From positions 124,001 through 188,000 of the forward strand of contig CANEZL010000004.1 of NCBI GenBank assembly GCA_947444195.1: DNA of 64,000 bases, read 5' to 3'. Below are positions 39,968 through 49,461 of this stretch, piece by piece. The notes beneath the pieces were generated by a model. It saw only the letters and a list, made by a program, of their open reading frames with translations, was not told the DNA's origin and did not search any database. Made by a program: the position numbers and the translations under genes. How positions within the stretch are numbered: position 1 is the stretch's first letter; each line of letters opens with the position of its first letter. The DNA comes from Methylobacteriaceae bacterium (GTDB lineage: Bacteria > Pseudomonadota > Alphaproteobacteria > Rhizobiales > Beijerinckiaceae).

Positions 39968-40723
39968 ATGCCGCACCGACGCAAAGAGTTCATCAATCTC
40001 GGCTTCGATGCCCTGACGCAGGACGAGGTCGTCGGGCGGATCCTGCAGGCGACCGCGGCGCCGCGCTTCCGCTACGTCGTGACCCCGAACGTCGACCACA
40101 TGGTCCGGATCGATGCCGATCCGCAGGTCGCCGCCCTCTACCGGAACGCGTGGCTCTGCCTCAACGACAGCCGCATCCTCAGCGCGCTCGCGCGGCTCGC
40201 GGGGGTGGAGCTGCCGGTGACCCCCGGCTCCGACATCGTGGTGGATCTCCTCGGGGATGCGCGCCTGCCCCGCGACACGCCCATCCTGGTGGTGGGCGGG
40301 GATGCCGGCCTGCCGGGCCAGATCCGGGACAAGCTCGGCCTCACCCAGGTCTCGCAGTACCGGCCGCCCATGAACCTCCTGCGCGATCCCGCCGCCCTGC
40401 GCCGGACCGTCGAGGCCATCGAGGAGAGCGGGGCCGCCCTCGTCTTCCTCGCGGTGGGCTCGCCCCAGCAGGAGCACGTCGCCGCCGCCGTCGCCGCGCG
40501 GGGCCGGGCCGCCGGCGTCGGCCTCTGCATCGGCGCGGCCCTGGAATTCCTCACGGGCGCCCGCCAGCGCGCCCCGCGCTGGATGCAGCGCGCCGGCCTC
40601 GAATGGGCCTTCCGCCTCGGCAGCGAGCCGCGCCGGCTCGCCCGCCGCTACCTCGTGATCGGGCCGCGGATCTTCGGCATCTTCCTGTCCTACCTGGTCT
40701 CCCGCCGCGTCAGCCTGCGCTAG
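39968..40723 (+). CDS. WecG/TagA/CpsF family (GT26) glycosyltransferase
   Basis: A 251-residue enzyme. Family motifs are YVVTPNVDHMVRI near the N-terminus (conserved Asn/Asp), CLNDSRILSAL, the VVGGDAGLPGQ segment and LVFLAVGSPQQE. The C-terminus is basic and amphipathic, which in this family mediates membrane association. These enzymes add ManNAc/ManNAcA-type sugars to lipid-linked intermediates in polysaccharide synthesis. ATG 39968 (GTG directly before it also possible). The TAG stop is the first codon of an AGAGCAT repeat. Confidence 0.9.
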   Translation: MPHRRKEFINLGFDALTQDEVVGRILQATAAPRFRYVVTPNVDHMVRIDADPQVAALYRNAWLCLNDSRILSALARLAGVELPVTPGSDIVVDLLGDARLPRDTPILVVGGDAGLPGQIRDKLGLTQVSQYRPPMNLLRDPAALRRTVEAIEESGAALVFLAVGSPQQEHVAAAVAARGRAAGVGLCIGAALEFLTGARQRAPRWMQRAGLEWAFRLGSEPRRLARRYLVIGPRIFGIFLSYLVSRRVSLR

Positions 40724-40872
40724 AGCATGCTGTTTTTTCACGGAAACGGCAGCATGCTCTATCTCTTTGTGGTCGCGCGATGATGTCGGAAAACCGGGTT
40801 CCACTTTTCCGCATCGTGCGCTAGGGCATCGTCCTGAAGGCGGTCGCCGGCTTGTCGCTGAAAGACGATGCT
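40721..40872. repeat. Rhizobiales-type palindromic repeats after wecG
   Basis: First unit: AGAGCATGCTG (40722-40732) and CAGCATGCTCT form an 11-bp inverted repeat; its leading TAG is the stop codon of the gene. Second: GATGTCGGAAAACCGG...CCACTTTTCCGCATC. Third: GGGCATCGTCCTGAAGGCGG...AAAGACGATGC. The latter is similar to the units at 27744-27849. Confidence 0.8.
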
Positions 40873-40965
40873 CCAGGGCGCCGAGCCGGTTCTCCGGACA
40901 TGCCGGGCAACCGCGAAGGGACGGCGCGTGCCGCCCCCTCCGTGGGAGCGCGGCACGCGCGCGGC

Positions 40966-41457
40966 TCAGCTCAGGGCGGGCAGGCGTCCCTCGGGGGAGT
41001 AGCGATCCACCGCCGAGGGCAGATCGCGGGAGAGGCGGGACAGGAGCTCGCTGCGGCTCAGGCCGGTGCGCTCCTCCAGCGCGGCCAGGGTGTCCGGGCC
41101 GATCGCGTGCTCCAGGTCCCGCTCCGCGATGTCCCGGTTGGGGCCGTGGTTGATCCACGAATGCGCGGTCTCGCCCTGGCCGCCCTTGGTGAAATGCTCC
41201 ACGAGCTCGCTCAGGCCGCTGGCGATGAGGCCGCCGACCCCGGCCGAGCCCACACCGCCGAGAAGGCCGGAGAGGTTGCCGAGGCCGCCGGTGCCGCCGG
41301 TGCCCGCTTGACGGTCCGACACGGAGGGGACCGGCGAACGGCCGGTGCCGGGGCCGTCATGGCCCTTCAGGAACTCGGCGATCTTGTCCCTGTTCTGGTA
41401 GCCCGCCACCGCCAGCAGACCCAGCAGGGCGGTCATCGAGGGGTATCCCTTGCTCAT
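40966..41457 (-). CDS. YidB-like (DUF937) protein
   Basis: A 163-residue protein. The N-terminal part is hydrophobic/glycine-rich ([32 protein letters not shown]), and the C-terminal half carries the DUF937/YidB motif ([42 protein letters not shown]). Function is unknown. It leads a block of small stress/envelope proteins on the minus strand. The start ATG 41457 has AGGAGAAGG upstream. Confidence 0.85.
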   Translation of the reverse strand: MSKGYPSMTALLGLLAVAGYQNRDKIAEFLKGHDGPGTGRSPVPSVSDRQAGTGGTGGLGNLSGLLGGVGSAGVGGLIASGLSELVEHFTKGGQGETAHSWINHGPNRDIAERDLEHAIGPDTLAALEERTGLSRSELLSRLSRDLPSAVDRYSPEGRLPALS

Positions 41458-41703
41458 GGCGTATCCTTCTCCTGGCGATCTGTGATCCCGGCGACCGCGA
41501 TCCGGCCGCGCGCCGACGCGACGGGGTGACGAAAGCTCCGGCCCCGGATGCGCGCGCCGCGCCCGGGGCCGAGGGGAGGCGGTCCCGCCGAAGCGCTCAC
41601 GGGCCGGAGCCGATATCGGTTCGGCGAGGGGGCGCGTCGGGACGACGCCGAGACAACGCAGGGAGGCCCGCCCGATCGCGGGGCGATCGGGCGGGCTCCG
41701 GTC

Positions 41704-41907
41704 TCAGCGCTTGCCGGTGATCTTGTCGGCGAGGTTCTTGGCGCCGTCCTTCACGTCGCCGACGGTCTTCTGCGCCTCGCCCTTCAGCTCCTGCGCCTTG
41801 CCCTCGGCCACGAGCTTGTCGTTGCCGGTGACGTTGCCGACGCCCTGCTTGACGTTGCCCACGGCCTCGTTGGCCAGACCCTTGATCTTGTCGGTGGTGC
41901 TGCTCAT
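41704..41907 (-). CDS. CsbD family stress protein
   Basis: A 67-residue hydrophilic protein with the CsbD pattern (MSSTTDKIKGLANEAVGNVKQ ... VGNVTGNDKLVAEGKAQELKG). CsbD-like proteins are induced in general stress in many bacteria; molecular function unknown. A strong ribosome binding site (AGGAGCACAGCG before ATG on the minus strand) is present. Neighbouring genes are of the same type. Confidence 0.92.
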   Translation of the reverse strand: MSSTTDKIKGLANEAVGNVKQGVGNVTGNDKLVAEGKAQELKGEAQKTVGDVKDGAKNLADKITGKR

Positions 41908-41972
41908 CGCTGTGCTCCTTCGGTCGGAGGGGGTTGGCGGGCCGGCGGGAGGGCCGGCCCGGCGGGGGTGAA

Positions 41973-42884
41973 TCAGGCCCGGCGCGCGTCGTAGACGTCG
42001 AGGAGGTTCACCGGCTTCGGGGCGCCGAGGCGACCTCCGAAATAGGCGGCGAGGGCGCCCAGGATCAGCGCGATGGCCGCGTAGAAGGCACCCTGCGTGG
42101 CGGCCGACTTGGCGGCGACGGCGGCGGCCTCGGCCTTCTGCTTGGCGGTGGCGACCGCCTGCTCGTACTGCTTCTGGTAGTCCTGCACCTGCTGGCGGGC
42201 CTGGTCGACCGGGATGTTCTGGGCCCGGGCGAGGGCGTCGGCGGCGCGGGACTCCGCCTGGCTCTTCTGGGCGGAGTCACCCGTGAACAGGGCCTTCACC
42301 GCCGCCACCGCCGCGTCGCGGGCGGCCTGCGGGTCCTGGCCGGCGGCCTGCTCGCGCACCTTCTGCTCGATCCCGTCGAGGGGGTTCGAGATCTTGGACA
42401 GCGAGGGCGCGGCGGCCTGCGCGGCCGTCTGCACGGTGCCGCCCACGAGGTTGCCCGCGCCGCCGAGCGCGCCCGAGACGGTGCCGAGGGCGCCGCCGAC
42501 GAGGCCCGTGGCCGCCGAGGTCAGCAGGTAGAGGACGACGAGGGTGGTCACCGCCCAGGAGACGAGGCCGTGCAGGGCCGCGGCGCCCGCCAGGGGCTTG
42601 CCGGAGAGGCGGCCGGCGATGGCGCCGCCGGCGAGGGAGGCCACGATCCCCGAGACCACGAACCAGATCCCCGCGCCCATGGAGACGGTGGAGGCGGCCG
42701 GGTTGTCGGGGGCGTTCACGCCGACGCTGGAGAGGCCGACCCCGACGCCGATCATGTTGAGGACGATCTGGGTCACGAGGGCCGTGACGGCGCCGGCGAA
42801 GATGGCGCCCCAGGACACTTCGTTGAGGAGGACGGCCCGCGTATCGCCCGCGGCGACCGGGGAGAGTTGGGTGGTCGTGGTCAC
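41973..42884 (-). CDS. PhnA-like membrane protein
   Basis: A 303-residue protein with three to four helices in the first 150 residues (WGAIFAGAVTALVTQIVLNMIGVGVGL, GIWFVVSGIVASLAGGAIAGRL, LVSWAVTTLVVLYLL), a Gln/Ala-rich helical coiled segment (~165-260), and a last helix (GAFYAAIALILGALAAYFGG). Proteins with this layout are annotated 'PhnA-like' in Methylobacterium; no phosphonate role is implied. Located between two CsbD-type genes. Confidence 0.75.
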   Translation of the reverse strand: MTTTTQLSPVAAGDTRAVLLNEVSWGAIFAGAVTALVTQIVLNMIGVGVGLSSVGVNAPDNPAASTVSMGAGIWFVVSGIVASLAGGAIAGRLSGKPLAGAAALHGLVSWAVTTLVVLYLLTSAATGLVGGALGTVSGALGGAGNLVGGTVQTAAQAAAPSLSKISNPLDGIEQKVREQAAGQDPQAARDAAVAAVKALFTGDSAQKSQAESRAADALARAQNIPVDQARQQVQDYQKQYEQAVATAKQKAEAAAVAAKSAATQGAFYAAIALILGALAAYFGGRLGAPKPVNLLDVYDARRA

Positions 42885-42926
42885 GCTTTGAGACTCCGGT
42901 AACGATCGATCGGAACGGGGAAGACG

Positions 42927-43256
42927 TCAGATCTTGCTGACGAGGAGGCCGAGGCCGAAGCCGATCAGGCCCGCCACGAGGAGCGAGGTGTGCGGCCACT
43001 CGGTGGAGCGGTCGTGGCCCTCGCGCAGGTAGCGGCGCCCCTGGTCGTAGGCGTCCTCGGCGTAGTCGGAGACCTCGTCGGCCGCGTGCCGGACGGCGTC
43101 CTTGGCTTGGCCGTAGAGGTTCTCCGCGCCGCCCCGCGCCTCGCGCAGCCGGCCTTCGAGGGAATCGCTGCGCGATCCGGTGAGGTCGCCCACCGCGCCC
43201 TGCACCTTGCCGCCCATTTCCCGCGCGGCGCCCGTGATCCTGTCGGTGTCGATCAT
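42927..43256 (-). CDS. CsbD-like protein with C-terminal membrane anchor
   Basis: A 109-residue protein. The first ~60 residues are CsbD-like (MIDTDRITGAAREMGGKVQGAVGDLTG), then a charged linker, then one helix (~90-107, SLLVAGLIGFGLGLLVSKI). It resembles YqjD/ElaB-type proteins that anchor to the inner membrane. Probably part of the same stress block. The 254-bp region upstream has no recognisable EcfG site. Confidence 0.82.
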   Translation of the reverse strand: MIDTDRITGAAREMGGKVQGAVGDLTGSRSDSLEGRLREARGGAENLYGQAKDAVRHAADEVSDYAEDAYDQGRRYLREGHDRSTEWPHTSLLVAGLIGFGLGLLVSKI

Positions 43257-43510
43257 GTCGTTCTCCTCGTTGGTCGGGTGATGCGTGCCCCGGCCCCGGA
43301 TCGGGCCGGCGCACGGAGCCGTAATTCGCGGCGGGCGTCGCGGATGGGCGCCGCCCGCCCCTGCGGGACCCGCCCTCGGCGGGCGCCTCGCGCGGTCCGG
43401 GAGGACGTCGCGCCCTCCGCGCCGCCCGATCGGTCCTGGTCCGCTCGCCCTGAGATGGTCCGGGGACGGCGCCTCTCAATGGTGCAAAAAGACCAGTATA
43501 GCGGTTTATT

Positions 43511-44968
43511 CTACCCGGACGGGCCCACGGGAAAGCCGTGGTCGCGGCCCCAGAGGACCACCTCGGTCCGCCGGTGCAGGCCGAGCTTCCGGTAGAGCGC
43601 CGCCACGTGGTTGCGCACGGTGTTGCGGGCGAGATCGAGCCGCTTGGCGATGGCCTCGTCGCCGAGGCCCGTGCAGATCAGGTTGAGGATCTGCCGCTCC
43701 CGGACGGTGAGGTCCGGGCTGGCGCCGTTGCCGTCGCGGGTGCCGGGCTGGCGCAGGTTGGCGAGCTTCTCGATCAGCCCGCGGCTGAACCAGGAGGTGT
43801 CCGCCATCACCGTCTCGATGGCCTCGAACAGCTCCCGCTCGGAGCGCTTGCGCTCGGTGATGTCCTGCAGGACGAGGAGCGCGAAGATCTCCTCGCCGAT
43901 CTCCACGCGCTCGGCGGAGGCGAGGCAGTCGATCTCCGATCCGTCCGCGTGGCGCAGGCAGACCTCCTGGCCCGCCACGAAGCCCGTGCGCCGGACCGCC
44001 TCCTCGAACCGCGCGCGCATGGCGTCCGCGGCCCACAGGCCGGTCTCGGCGGGGGAGCGCCCGATGATGCCGTCCTCGCCGTGGCCGAAGACGCGGGTGA
44101 AGGCCTCGTTGACGCCGGTCACCGTGAAGGCGTCGAGGCGCGCCAGCAGCGTCGGCACCGGGGTGAGGCGGAAGGCCTTGGCGAAGCGCTCCTCGCTCTG
44201 GCGGAGCGCCGTCTCGGCCTTCCGGCGCAGTTCGAGGTCGGCGAAGGTGAAGAGCATGCAGGGCTCGTCGCCCATGGCGATGGGCTGTCCGGCCACGATC
44301 ACGAAGCGCGAGCCGCCGTCCGGCAGGTCGAGGCAGGCCTCCATCTGCGGGATGGTGCCGCCCTCGTGCAGGCGCGAGACGGCGAGGTCGCGGTTGCGCG
44401 CGCCCGCCAGCACGTCGACCTCGTAGACGCTGCGGCCGATCACGGCGTCGCGGACGTGCCCGGTCATCTCCAGGAAGCCGTGGTTGACCTTCACGTGCCG
44501 CAGGTCGGACAGGCGCGTGATCACGGCGGGCGCCGGGTTGGCGTTGAAGGTGCGCTCGAAGCGCTCCTCGGCCTCGAACTGGTCCGAGACGTCCTTGATG
44601 ATCAGGGCGAGGCAGCTCGGCGCGCCGCCGCGGTCGGTGGCGACGAGGCTGCGCAGGGAGTGGACGAAATCGACGTCCGGCCGGTCGGCGCGGCTCACCT
44701 CCACCACGACGTCCTGGAATCGCTCGCCGGCCACGAGGCGCTCGATCGGGTCGGTCTCGGGCTGGCGGTTGTTGCGGTAGCGCAGGTGGAAGCGCGCGCA
44801 ATAGGCGTCCACGGTGGCGCCGAGCTCGTCGAGGCTCCCCGCGCCGTGCATGGCGAGGGCGGCCGCGTTGGCATAGGCGATGGTCCGGTCCGGCTCGACC
44901 AGCAGGACCCCCTCGCTCAATCCGGCGATGATCTGCCGGAGCTCATGCCTGTCGACGCCATTCGTCAC
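43511..44968 (-). CDS. PAS-domain LuxR-type transcriptional regulator
   Basis: A 485-residue soluble protein with three PAS-like modules (about 10-130, 135-255, 260-385; SEGVLLVEPDRTIAYANAAAL, KVNHGFLEMTGHVRDAVIGRS, VTGVNEAFTRVFGHGEDGIIGRS) and a C-terminal LuxR/GerE helix-turn-helix (LTVRERQILNLICTGLGDEAIAKRL, ARNTVRNHVAALYRKLG). It would sense a small ligand, redox state or light via PAS domains and control transcription. An EcfG-type promoter precedes it, so it is probably part of the general stress response. Confidence 0.9.
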   Translation of the reverse strand: MTNGVDRHELRQIIAGLSEGVLLVEPDRTIAYANAAALAMHGAGSLDELGATVDAYCARFHLRYRNNRQPETDPIERLVAGERFQDVVVEVSRADRPDVDFVHSLRSLVATDRGGAPSCLALIIKDVSDQFEAEERFERTFNANPAPAVITRLSDLRHVKVNHGFLEMTGHVRDAVIGRSVYEVDVLAGARNRDLAVSRLHEGGTIPQMEACLDLPDGGSRFVIVAGQPIAMGDEPCMLFTFADLELRRKAETALRQSEERFAKAFRLTPVPTLLARLDAFTVTGVNEAFTRVFGHGEDGIIGRSPAETGLWAADAMRARFEEAVRRTGFVAGQEVCLRHADGSEIDCLASAERVEIGEEIFALLVLQDITERKRSERELFEAIETVMADTSWFSRGLIEKLANLRQPGTRDGNGASPDLTVRERQILNLICTGLGDEAIAKRLDLARNTVRNHVAALYRKLGLHRRTEVVLWGRDHGFPVGPSG

Positions 44969-45324
44969 GACGCGCGATCACCCTTCCGCAGCCAGGACCG
45001 CCCTCTGGCAGCGGGGCACAAACGGGTTGCGCGCAAGTCGGTTCCGGCGGGCACACCTGATTTCTAGTACAACCGCATCACGCACGCGGTCGTTATCGAC
45101 CAGAGGCAGGTCAACGCGCTTCCGGGAAGCCCGGCGGCCCGGGTCGGCGGCTTGTTCCGGCATCAAGTCCGGCCTCCGCGTCCGCGGACCGGCCGGAACA
45201 TCCGGCCGGCCGGGTATGGAGAATGCCAAAGACTGGGTCCGGCCGACCGGCTGGCCGGCCAAGACTGGAGCATTATCACTTTAAGTTGCATGAGCCGATG
45301 CGCGGACCTGCGCCGGGGCGGCCC
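44969..45324. other. 356-bp non-coding region between the PAS-LuxR and FAD/Fe-S genes
   Basis: Apart from the EcfG-type promoter at 45021-45045, it holds GC-rich imperfect palindromes around 45160-45260 (repeats of CCGGCCGG and CGGCTGGCCGGCC) and a short AT-rich patch at 45268-45290. No reading frame with a ribosome binding site is apparent. Confidence 0.5.
45021..45045 (-). promoter_or_regulatory. EcfG-type (general stress sigma) promoter of the PAS-LuxR gene
   Basis: On the minus strand GGAAC (45041-45045), 16 bases, then CGTT (45021-45024): an exact match to the alphaproteobacterial EcfG consensus. Transcription would start near 45014, about 46 nt before the ATG. Confidence 0.65.
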
Positions 45325-48255
45325 CTAGGCCGGCAGCGCGCGGTCGAGCACCCGGGCCACGTGCTCGGCCTGGCGGCCCAGCCCGTCATGGATCTGGTGG
45401 CGGCAGCTGGTGCCGTCGGCCACCACGAGATCGCCCGGCCCCGCCGCCCGCAGGGCCGGGAACAGGGACAGTTCGGCCATGGCGAGCGAGACGTCGATCG
45501 TGTCGGCGCCGTAGCCGAAGGCGCCGGCCATGCCGCAGCAGCTCGATTCGATCGGGCGGACATCGAGGCCCGGCACGCAGCGCAGCACCGTCTCCACCGC
45601 CCCCATCGCGCCGAACGCCTTCTGGTGGCAGTGCCCGTGCAGATGCGCGACCCGGCCCCCCTGGTGGGCGAGGGGGAGGTCGATCCGGCCCGTCGCGAGG
45701 TCGGCGGCGAGCAGTTCCTCGAACAGCACGGCGCGGGCGGCGAGGGCCCGCGTCTCCGCCCCCGGCAGCAGCGCCAGGAACTCGTCGCGGAAGGTGAGCA
45801 GGCAGGAGGGCTCCAGCCCGACGATGCGGGCGCCGGCCTCCGCGTAGGGCAGGAGCGCGTCGCGGGTGCGCCGGGCCTCGGCGCGGGCGCGCTCGGTCTG
45901 CCCGGAGGCGAGATAGGTCCGGCCGCAGCAGAGGGGGCGGTGTCCCTGCGGGGGACCGACGCGGTGCAGGCGGTAGCCCGCCGCCCGCAGCACCCGCTCG
46001 GCCGCCTCCAGGTTCTCGCGCTCGAAGGCGCGGTTGAAGGTGTCGCCGAACAGGACGATGTCGCGGAAATCCCCCGTGACGTCACCCGGATGGGCGTGCT
46101 CCCCCGCCTCCCGCCAGGGCCGGCCCCAGCGCGGCAGGGTGCGCCGGGCGGAGAGGCCCGCCACCCGCTCGGAGAGCCGGGCGAGGGGGGCGAAGCGGTC
46201 GCGCAGGTTGAGGAGCGGGGCGAGCTTGGCCGCCACGCCCGCGTAGCGCGGCAGCTCGGCCACCAGACGCTCCCGCAGGGGCAGTCCGTGGCGGGCGTGG
46301 TAGTGGTGCAGGAACTCGACCTTCATCCGGGCCATGTCCACGCCGGTCGGGCATTCCCGGCGGCAGGCCTTGCACGAGACGCAGAGGTCCATGGTCCGCT
46401 TCATCTCAGGAGCGGTGAAGGCGTCGGCCCCGAGCTGGCCGGAGACGGCGAGGCGCAGGGAATTGGCGCGGCCGCGGGTGAGGTGCTGCTCCTCCCCCGT
46501 CGCCCGGTAGGAGGGGCACATGGCGCCGCCCGCGAGCTTCCGGCAGGTGCCGTTGTTGTTGCACATCTCCACCGCCGGCCCGAACCCGCCCCAGTCCGAC
46601 CAGTCGAGGGCGGGCGCGGCCGGCGCCTCCACCCGGTAATCCGGCTTGAACCGGAACAGGTCGCGGTCGTCGAAGCGCGGCGCGCGGACGATCTTGCCGG
46701 GGTTCAGGCGGTTCCCGGGGTCGAAGGCGTCCTTCACGGCCTCGAAGGCGCGCGTGAGCGTCGCGCCGAACAGGGGCTCCACGAATTCCGAGCGCGAGAT
46801 CCCGTCGCCGTGCTCGCCGGAATAGGAGCCGTGGTAGCGGCGCACCAGCTCGGCCGTCTCCTCGGCGATGGCGCGCATGCGGGCGACGTCGCCCCCCTGC
46901 TTCATGTCGAGGATCGGGCGCACGTGCAGGCAGCCGACCGAGGCGTGGGCGTACCACGTGCCGCGGGTGCCGTGCCGCGTGAAGACCTCGGTGACGGCGT
47001 CGGTGTAGTCGGCCAAGTGCTCCAGCGGCACCGCGCAATCCTCGATGAAGGAGACGGGCTTCGCGTCGCCCTTCATCGACATCATGATGTTGAGGCAGGC
47101 CTCGCGGACCTCCCAGACCGTCCTCTGCCGGGCGGGCTCGACCACCTCGACCACGGCGTTCGCGAAGCCGTGGTCGCCCATGCAGGCGTCGAGGCGCTTC
47201 AGGTCCCGCTCCAGCGCCGCGAGGTCGTCGCCCGCGAACTCCGTGAGCAGCAGGCAGTTCGGCCGTCCCCGCGTGATGTCGGCGAGCGTCGTGCGGAACA
47301 GCGGGATGTCGGCGCCCAGCACCAGCACGTTGTTGTCGACGAGCTCCACCGCCACGGGGGCGAGGTCGACGATGGCCTGCGTGGTCTCCATCGCGGCCCG
47401 GAAGGAGGGGAAGTGGCACACCCCCATCACCCGGTGGGCGGGAAGCCGCGCGAGCTTCAGGGTCACCGCCGTGGTCGCCGCGAGCGTCCCCTCGGAGCCG
47501 ACGAGGAGATGGGCGAGGTTCGGGCGCGGCTCGATCAGGCTGTCGAGGTTGTACCCGCCGACCCGGCGCTGCACCCGCGGATAGACCCGCTCGATCTCGG
47601 CGCGGTTGGCGGCGGCGAGCCCGCGCATCCGCCGGGCGATGTCGGCGGCCCGGCCCGATCCCGTGACGCCGTCGCCCGCATTGCCGGTGAGGCCGAAGCC
47701 GAAGGGCTCGCCGTCGTGCAGGAGGGCCTCGAGGCCCAGCACGTTGTCGCTCATCTTGCCGAAACGGAGGGAGCGGGCGCCGCAGGAATTGTTGCCCGCC
47801 ATGCCGCCGATGGTGCAGCGGGTGGCCGTGGAGGGCTCGACGGGGAAGAACCAGCCGTCCGCCTTCACCCGCGTGTTGAGCCGCTCCAGCACGAGGCCCG
47901 GCTCGACGGTGACGGTGCCGGCCTCCCGGTCGTAGGCGCGCACACCGTTGAAGTGGCGCGAGCAGTCGAGGACGAGCCCCGCGCCGATGGGCTGGCCGTT
48001 CTGCGAGGTGCCGCCGCCGCGCAGGATCACCGGAACCCCGTGCTCGGCCGCGATCCGCAGGCAGGCGGCGACGTCCTCGGCGTCCCGCGGCAGGACGACG
48101 CCCGCCGGCATGATCTGGTAGATCGAGGCGTCGGTGGCGTAGCGCCCGCGGGTGAAGGCGTCGAAGCGGATCGCGCCCCGCACGGCCCCGGCGAGGCGCC
48201 GTTCCAGCTCGGCTCTGTCCGAGGGGTCGAGCCTCGGCCGGGCGCTTGCTCCCAT
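45325..48255 (-). CDS. FAD-binding / Fe-S oxidoreductase, D-lactate dehydrogenase-like
   Basis: A 976-residue fusion of a GlcD-type flavoprotein and a GlpC-type Fe-S protein. The FAD domain shows VILRGGGTSQNGQPIG, GGMAGNNSCGARSLRFG and LLVGSEGTLAATT. The middle holds the cap (GEHGDGISRSEFVEPLFG). The C-terminal third has a 4Fe-4S motif CVSCKACRRECP plus a ferredoxin-like CNNNGTCRK segment, and the CCG-type motifs ESSCCGMAGAFG and LCCGRTYL. Such proteins oxidise D-lactate or related hydroxyacids and feed electrons to the quinone/cytochrome pool. Start ATG 48255; the frame extends further but not as protein. Confidence 0.9.
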   Translation of the reverse strand: MGASARPRLDPSDRAELERRLAGAVRGAIRFDAFTRGRYATDASIYQIMPAGVVLPRDAEDVAACLRIAAEHGVPVILRGGGTSQNGQPIGAGLVLDCSRHFNGVRAYDREAGTVTVEPGLVLERLNTRVKADGWFFPVEPSTATRCTIGGMAGNNSCGARSLRFGKMSDNVLGLEALLHDGEPFGFGLTGNAGDGVTGSGRAADIARRMRGLAAANRAEIERVYPRVQRRVGGYNLDSLIEPRPNLAHLLVGSEGTLAATTAVTLKLARLPAHRVMGVCHFPSFRAAMETTQAIVDLAPVAVELVDNNVLVLGADIPLFRTTLADITRGRPNCLLLTEFAGDDLAALERDLKRLDACMGDHGFANAVVEVVEPARQRTVWEVREACLNIMMSMKGDAKPVSFIEDCAVPLEHLADYTDAVTEVFTRHGTRGTWYAHASVGCLHVRPILDMKQGGDVARMRAIAEETAELVRRYHGSYSGEHGDGISRSEFVEPLFGATLTRAFEAVKDAFDPGNRLNPGKIVRAPRFDDRDLFRFKPDYRVEAPAAPALDWSDWGGFGPAVEMCNNNGTCRKLAGGAMCPSYRATGEEQHLTRGRANSLRLAVSGQLGADAFTAPEMKRTMDLCVSCKACRRECPTGVDMARMKVEFLHHYHARHGLPLRERLVAELPRYAGVAAKLAPLLNLRDRFAPLARLSERVAGLSARRTLPRWGRPWREAGEHAHPGDVTGDFRDIVLFGDTFNRAFERENLEAAERVLRAAGYRLHRVGPPQGHRPLCCGRTYLASGQTERARAEARRTRDALLPYAEAGARIVGLEPSCLLTFRDEFLALLPGAETRALAARAVLFEELLAADLATGRIDLPLAHQGGRVAHLHGHCHQKAFGAMGAVETVLRCVPGLDVRPIESSCCGMAGAFGYGADTIDVSLAMAELSLFPALRAAGPGDLVVADGTSCRHQIHDGLGRQAEHVARVLDRALPA

Positions 48256-48411
48256 GATCGATGCCTTCTCCGGGCGGCCCGCCTCCCGGCGGGCGATCCG
48301 CCGGACGCGTCGGTCTCGACCGATGGTCGGGATCGATGCAACTTCTATAAGAGCTGCATCGGGCGCGGTCTGCCCGGCGCCGTTGCCGCAGGCCGCCCGG
48401 GGGAGTGAGGC

Positions 48412-49461
48412 GTGACCGTCGATCTGTTCAGCGACACCCAGACCCGGCCGACCCCCGGCATGCGCGCGGCCATGGCCCGCGCCGAGGTCGGCGACGAGCA
48501 ATCGGGCTCGGACCCGACCACCAACGCCCTCTGCGCCCGGGTGGCCGAGCTGCTCGGCATGGAGGACGCGGTCTTCATGCCGTCCGGCACCATGTGCAAC
48601 CTCGCCGCGATCCTGGTGCAGACGCGGGCGGGCGACGAGATCGTCGTCGACGACCAGTCCCACATCTACAACACCGAGGCCGCGGGCGCGGCGGCCATCG
48701 GCGGCGTCTCGGTCCGGGCGCTGCCCACGCGCAACGGCCTCTACACGCCGGAGCAGGCGGCGGCCGCGATCCGCGCGCCCCAGCGCACGGCCCCGCGCTC
48801 GGCCCTGATCTCGGTGGAGCAGACCACGAGCTTCTCCGGCGGCTCGATCTGGGACCTTGCGGCGATGCGGGCGATCCGCGACGTCGCCCACGCCCACGGC
48901 CTGAAGGCGCATATCGACGGGGCGCGGCTCCTCAACGCGGTGGCCGCCACCGGCATCCCGGCCCGGGCCTATGCCGAGGGCTTCGACAGCGCCTGGATCG
49001 ACCTGAGCAAGGGGCTCGGCTGCCCGGTCGGCGCGGTCCTGTGCGGGACGAAAGGGTTCATCGTCGAGGCGTGGCGCTGGAAGTACCGGCTCGGGGGCGC
49101 CCTGCGCCAGAGCGGCGTGCTCGCGGCGGCCGGCCTCTACGCCCTCGACCACCATATCGGCCAGCTCGCCGAGGACAACGCCAACGCCCGGCGCCTGCGC
49201 GAGGCGCTCGCCGGCGCGCCGGGCCTCGCCTTCGAGCCGGAGGCGGGCCAGTCGAACATCCTCAGCTTCTCGGTGGCCGGGCTCGGCATCACCGCCGCCG
49301 CCTTCGCGGAAGGCTGCCTCGCGCAGGGCGTCCGCGTGCGGGCGCTCGGCACCGAGCAGATCCGCGCGACCACCCATCTCGACGTGGACCGCGCCGGCAT
49401 CGCCCGCGCCGCCGCCGCGATCCGCGCCGAGGCCGAGCGCGCCTTCGCGCGGCGCGGCTGA
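48412..49461 (+). CDS. ltaE: Low-specificity L-threonine aldolase
   Basis: A 349-residue PLP enzyme that cleaves threonine/allo-threonine to glycine and acetaldehyde. Family motifs: MTVDLFSDTQTRPTPGMR, PSGTMCNLAAI, HIDGARLLNA, and the PLP lysine in DLSKGLGCPVGAVL (~200). The start is GTG 48412. It is divergent from the FAD/Fe-S gene across 156 bp. Confidence 0.94.
   Translation: MTVDLFSDTQTRPTPGMRAAMARAEVGDEQSGSDPTTNALCARVAELLGMEDAVFMPSGTMCNLAAILVQTRAGDEIVVDDQSHIYNTEAAGAAAIGGVSVRALPTRNGLYTPEQAAAAIRAPQRTAPRSALISVEQTTSFSGGSIWDLAAMRAIRDVAHAHGLKAHIDGARLLNAVAATGIPARAYAEGFDSAWIDLSKGLGCPVGAVLCGTKGFIVEAWRWKYRLGGALRQSGVLAAAGLYALDHHIGQLAEDNANARRLREALAGAPGLAFEPEAGQSNILSFSVAGLGITAAAFAEGCLAQGVRVRALGTEQIRATTHLDVDRAGIARAAAAIRAEAERAFARRG

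Noticed and set aside
45325-49377. 1350-codon reading of the FAD/Fe-S gene
   Set aside because: The first ~374 codons lie opposite the threonine aldolase gene and have shadow composition; the recognisable protein begins at ATG 48255.
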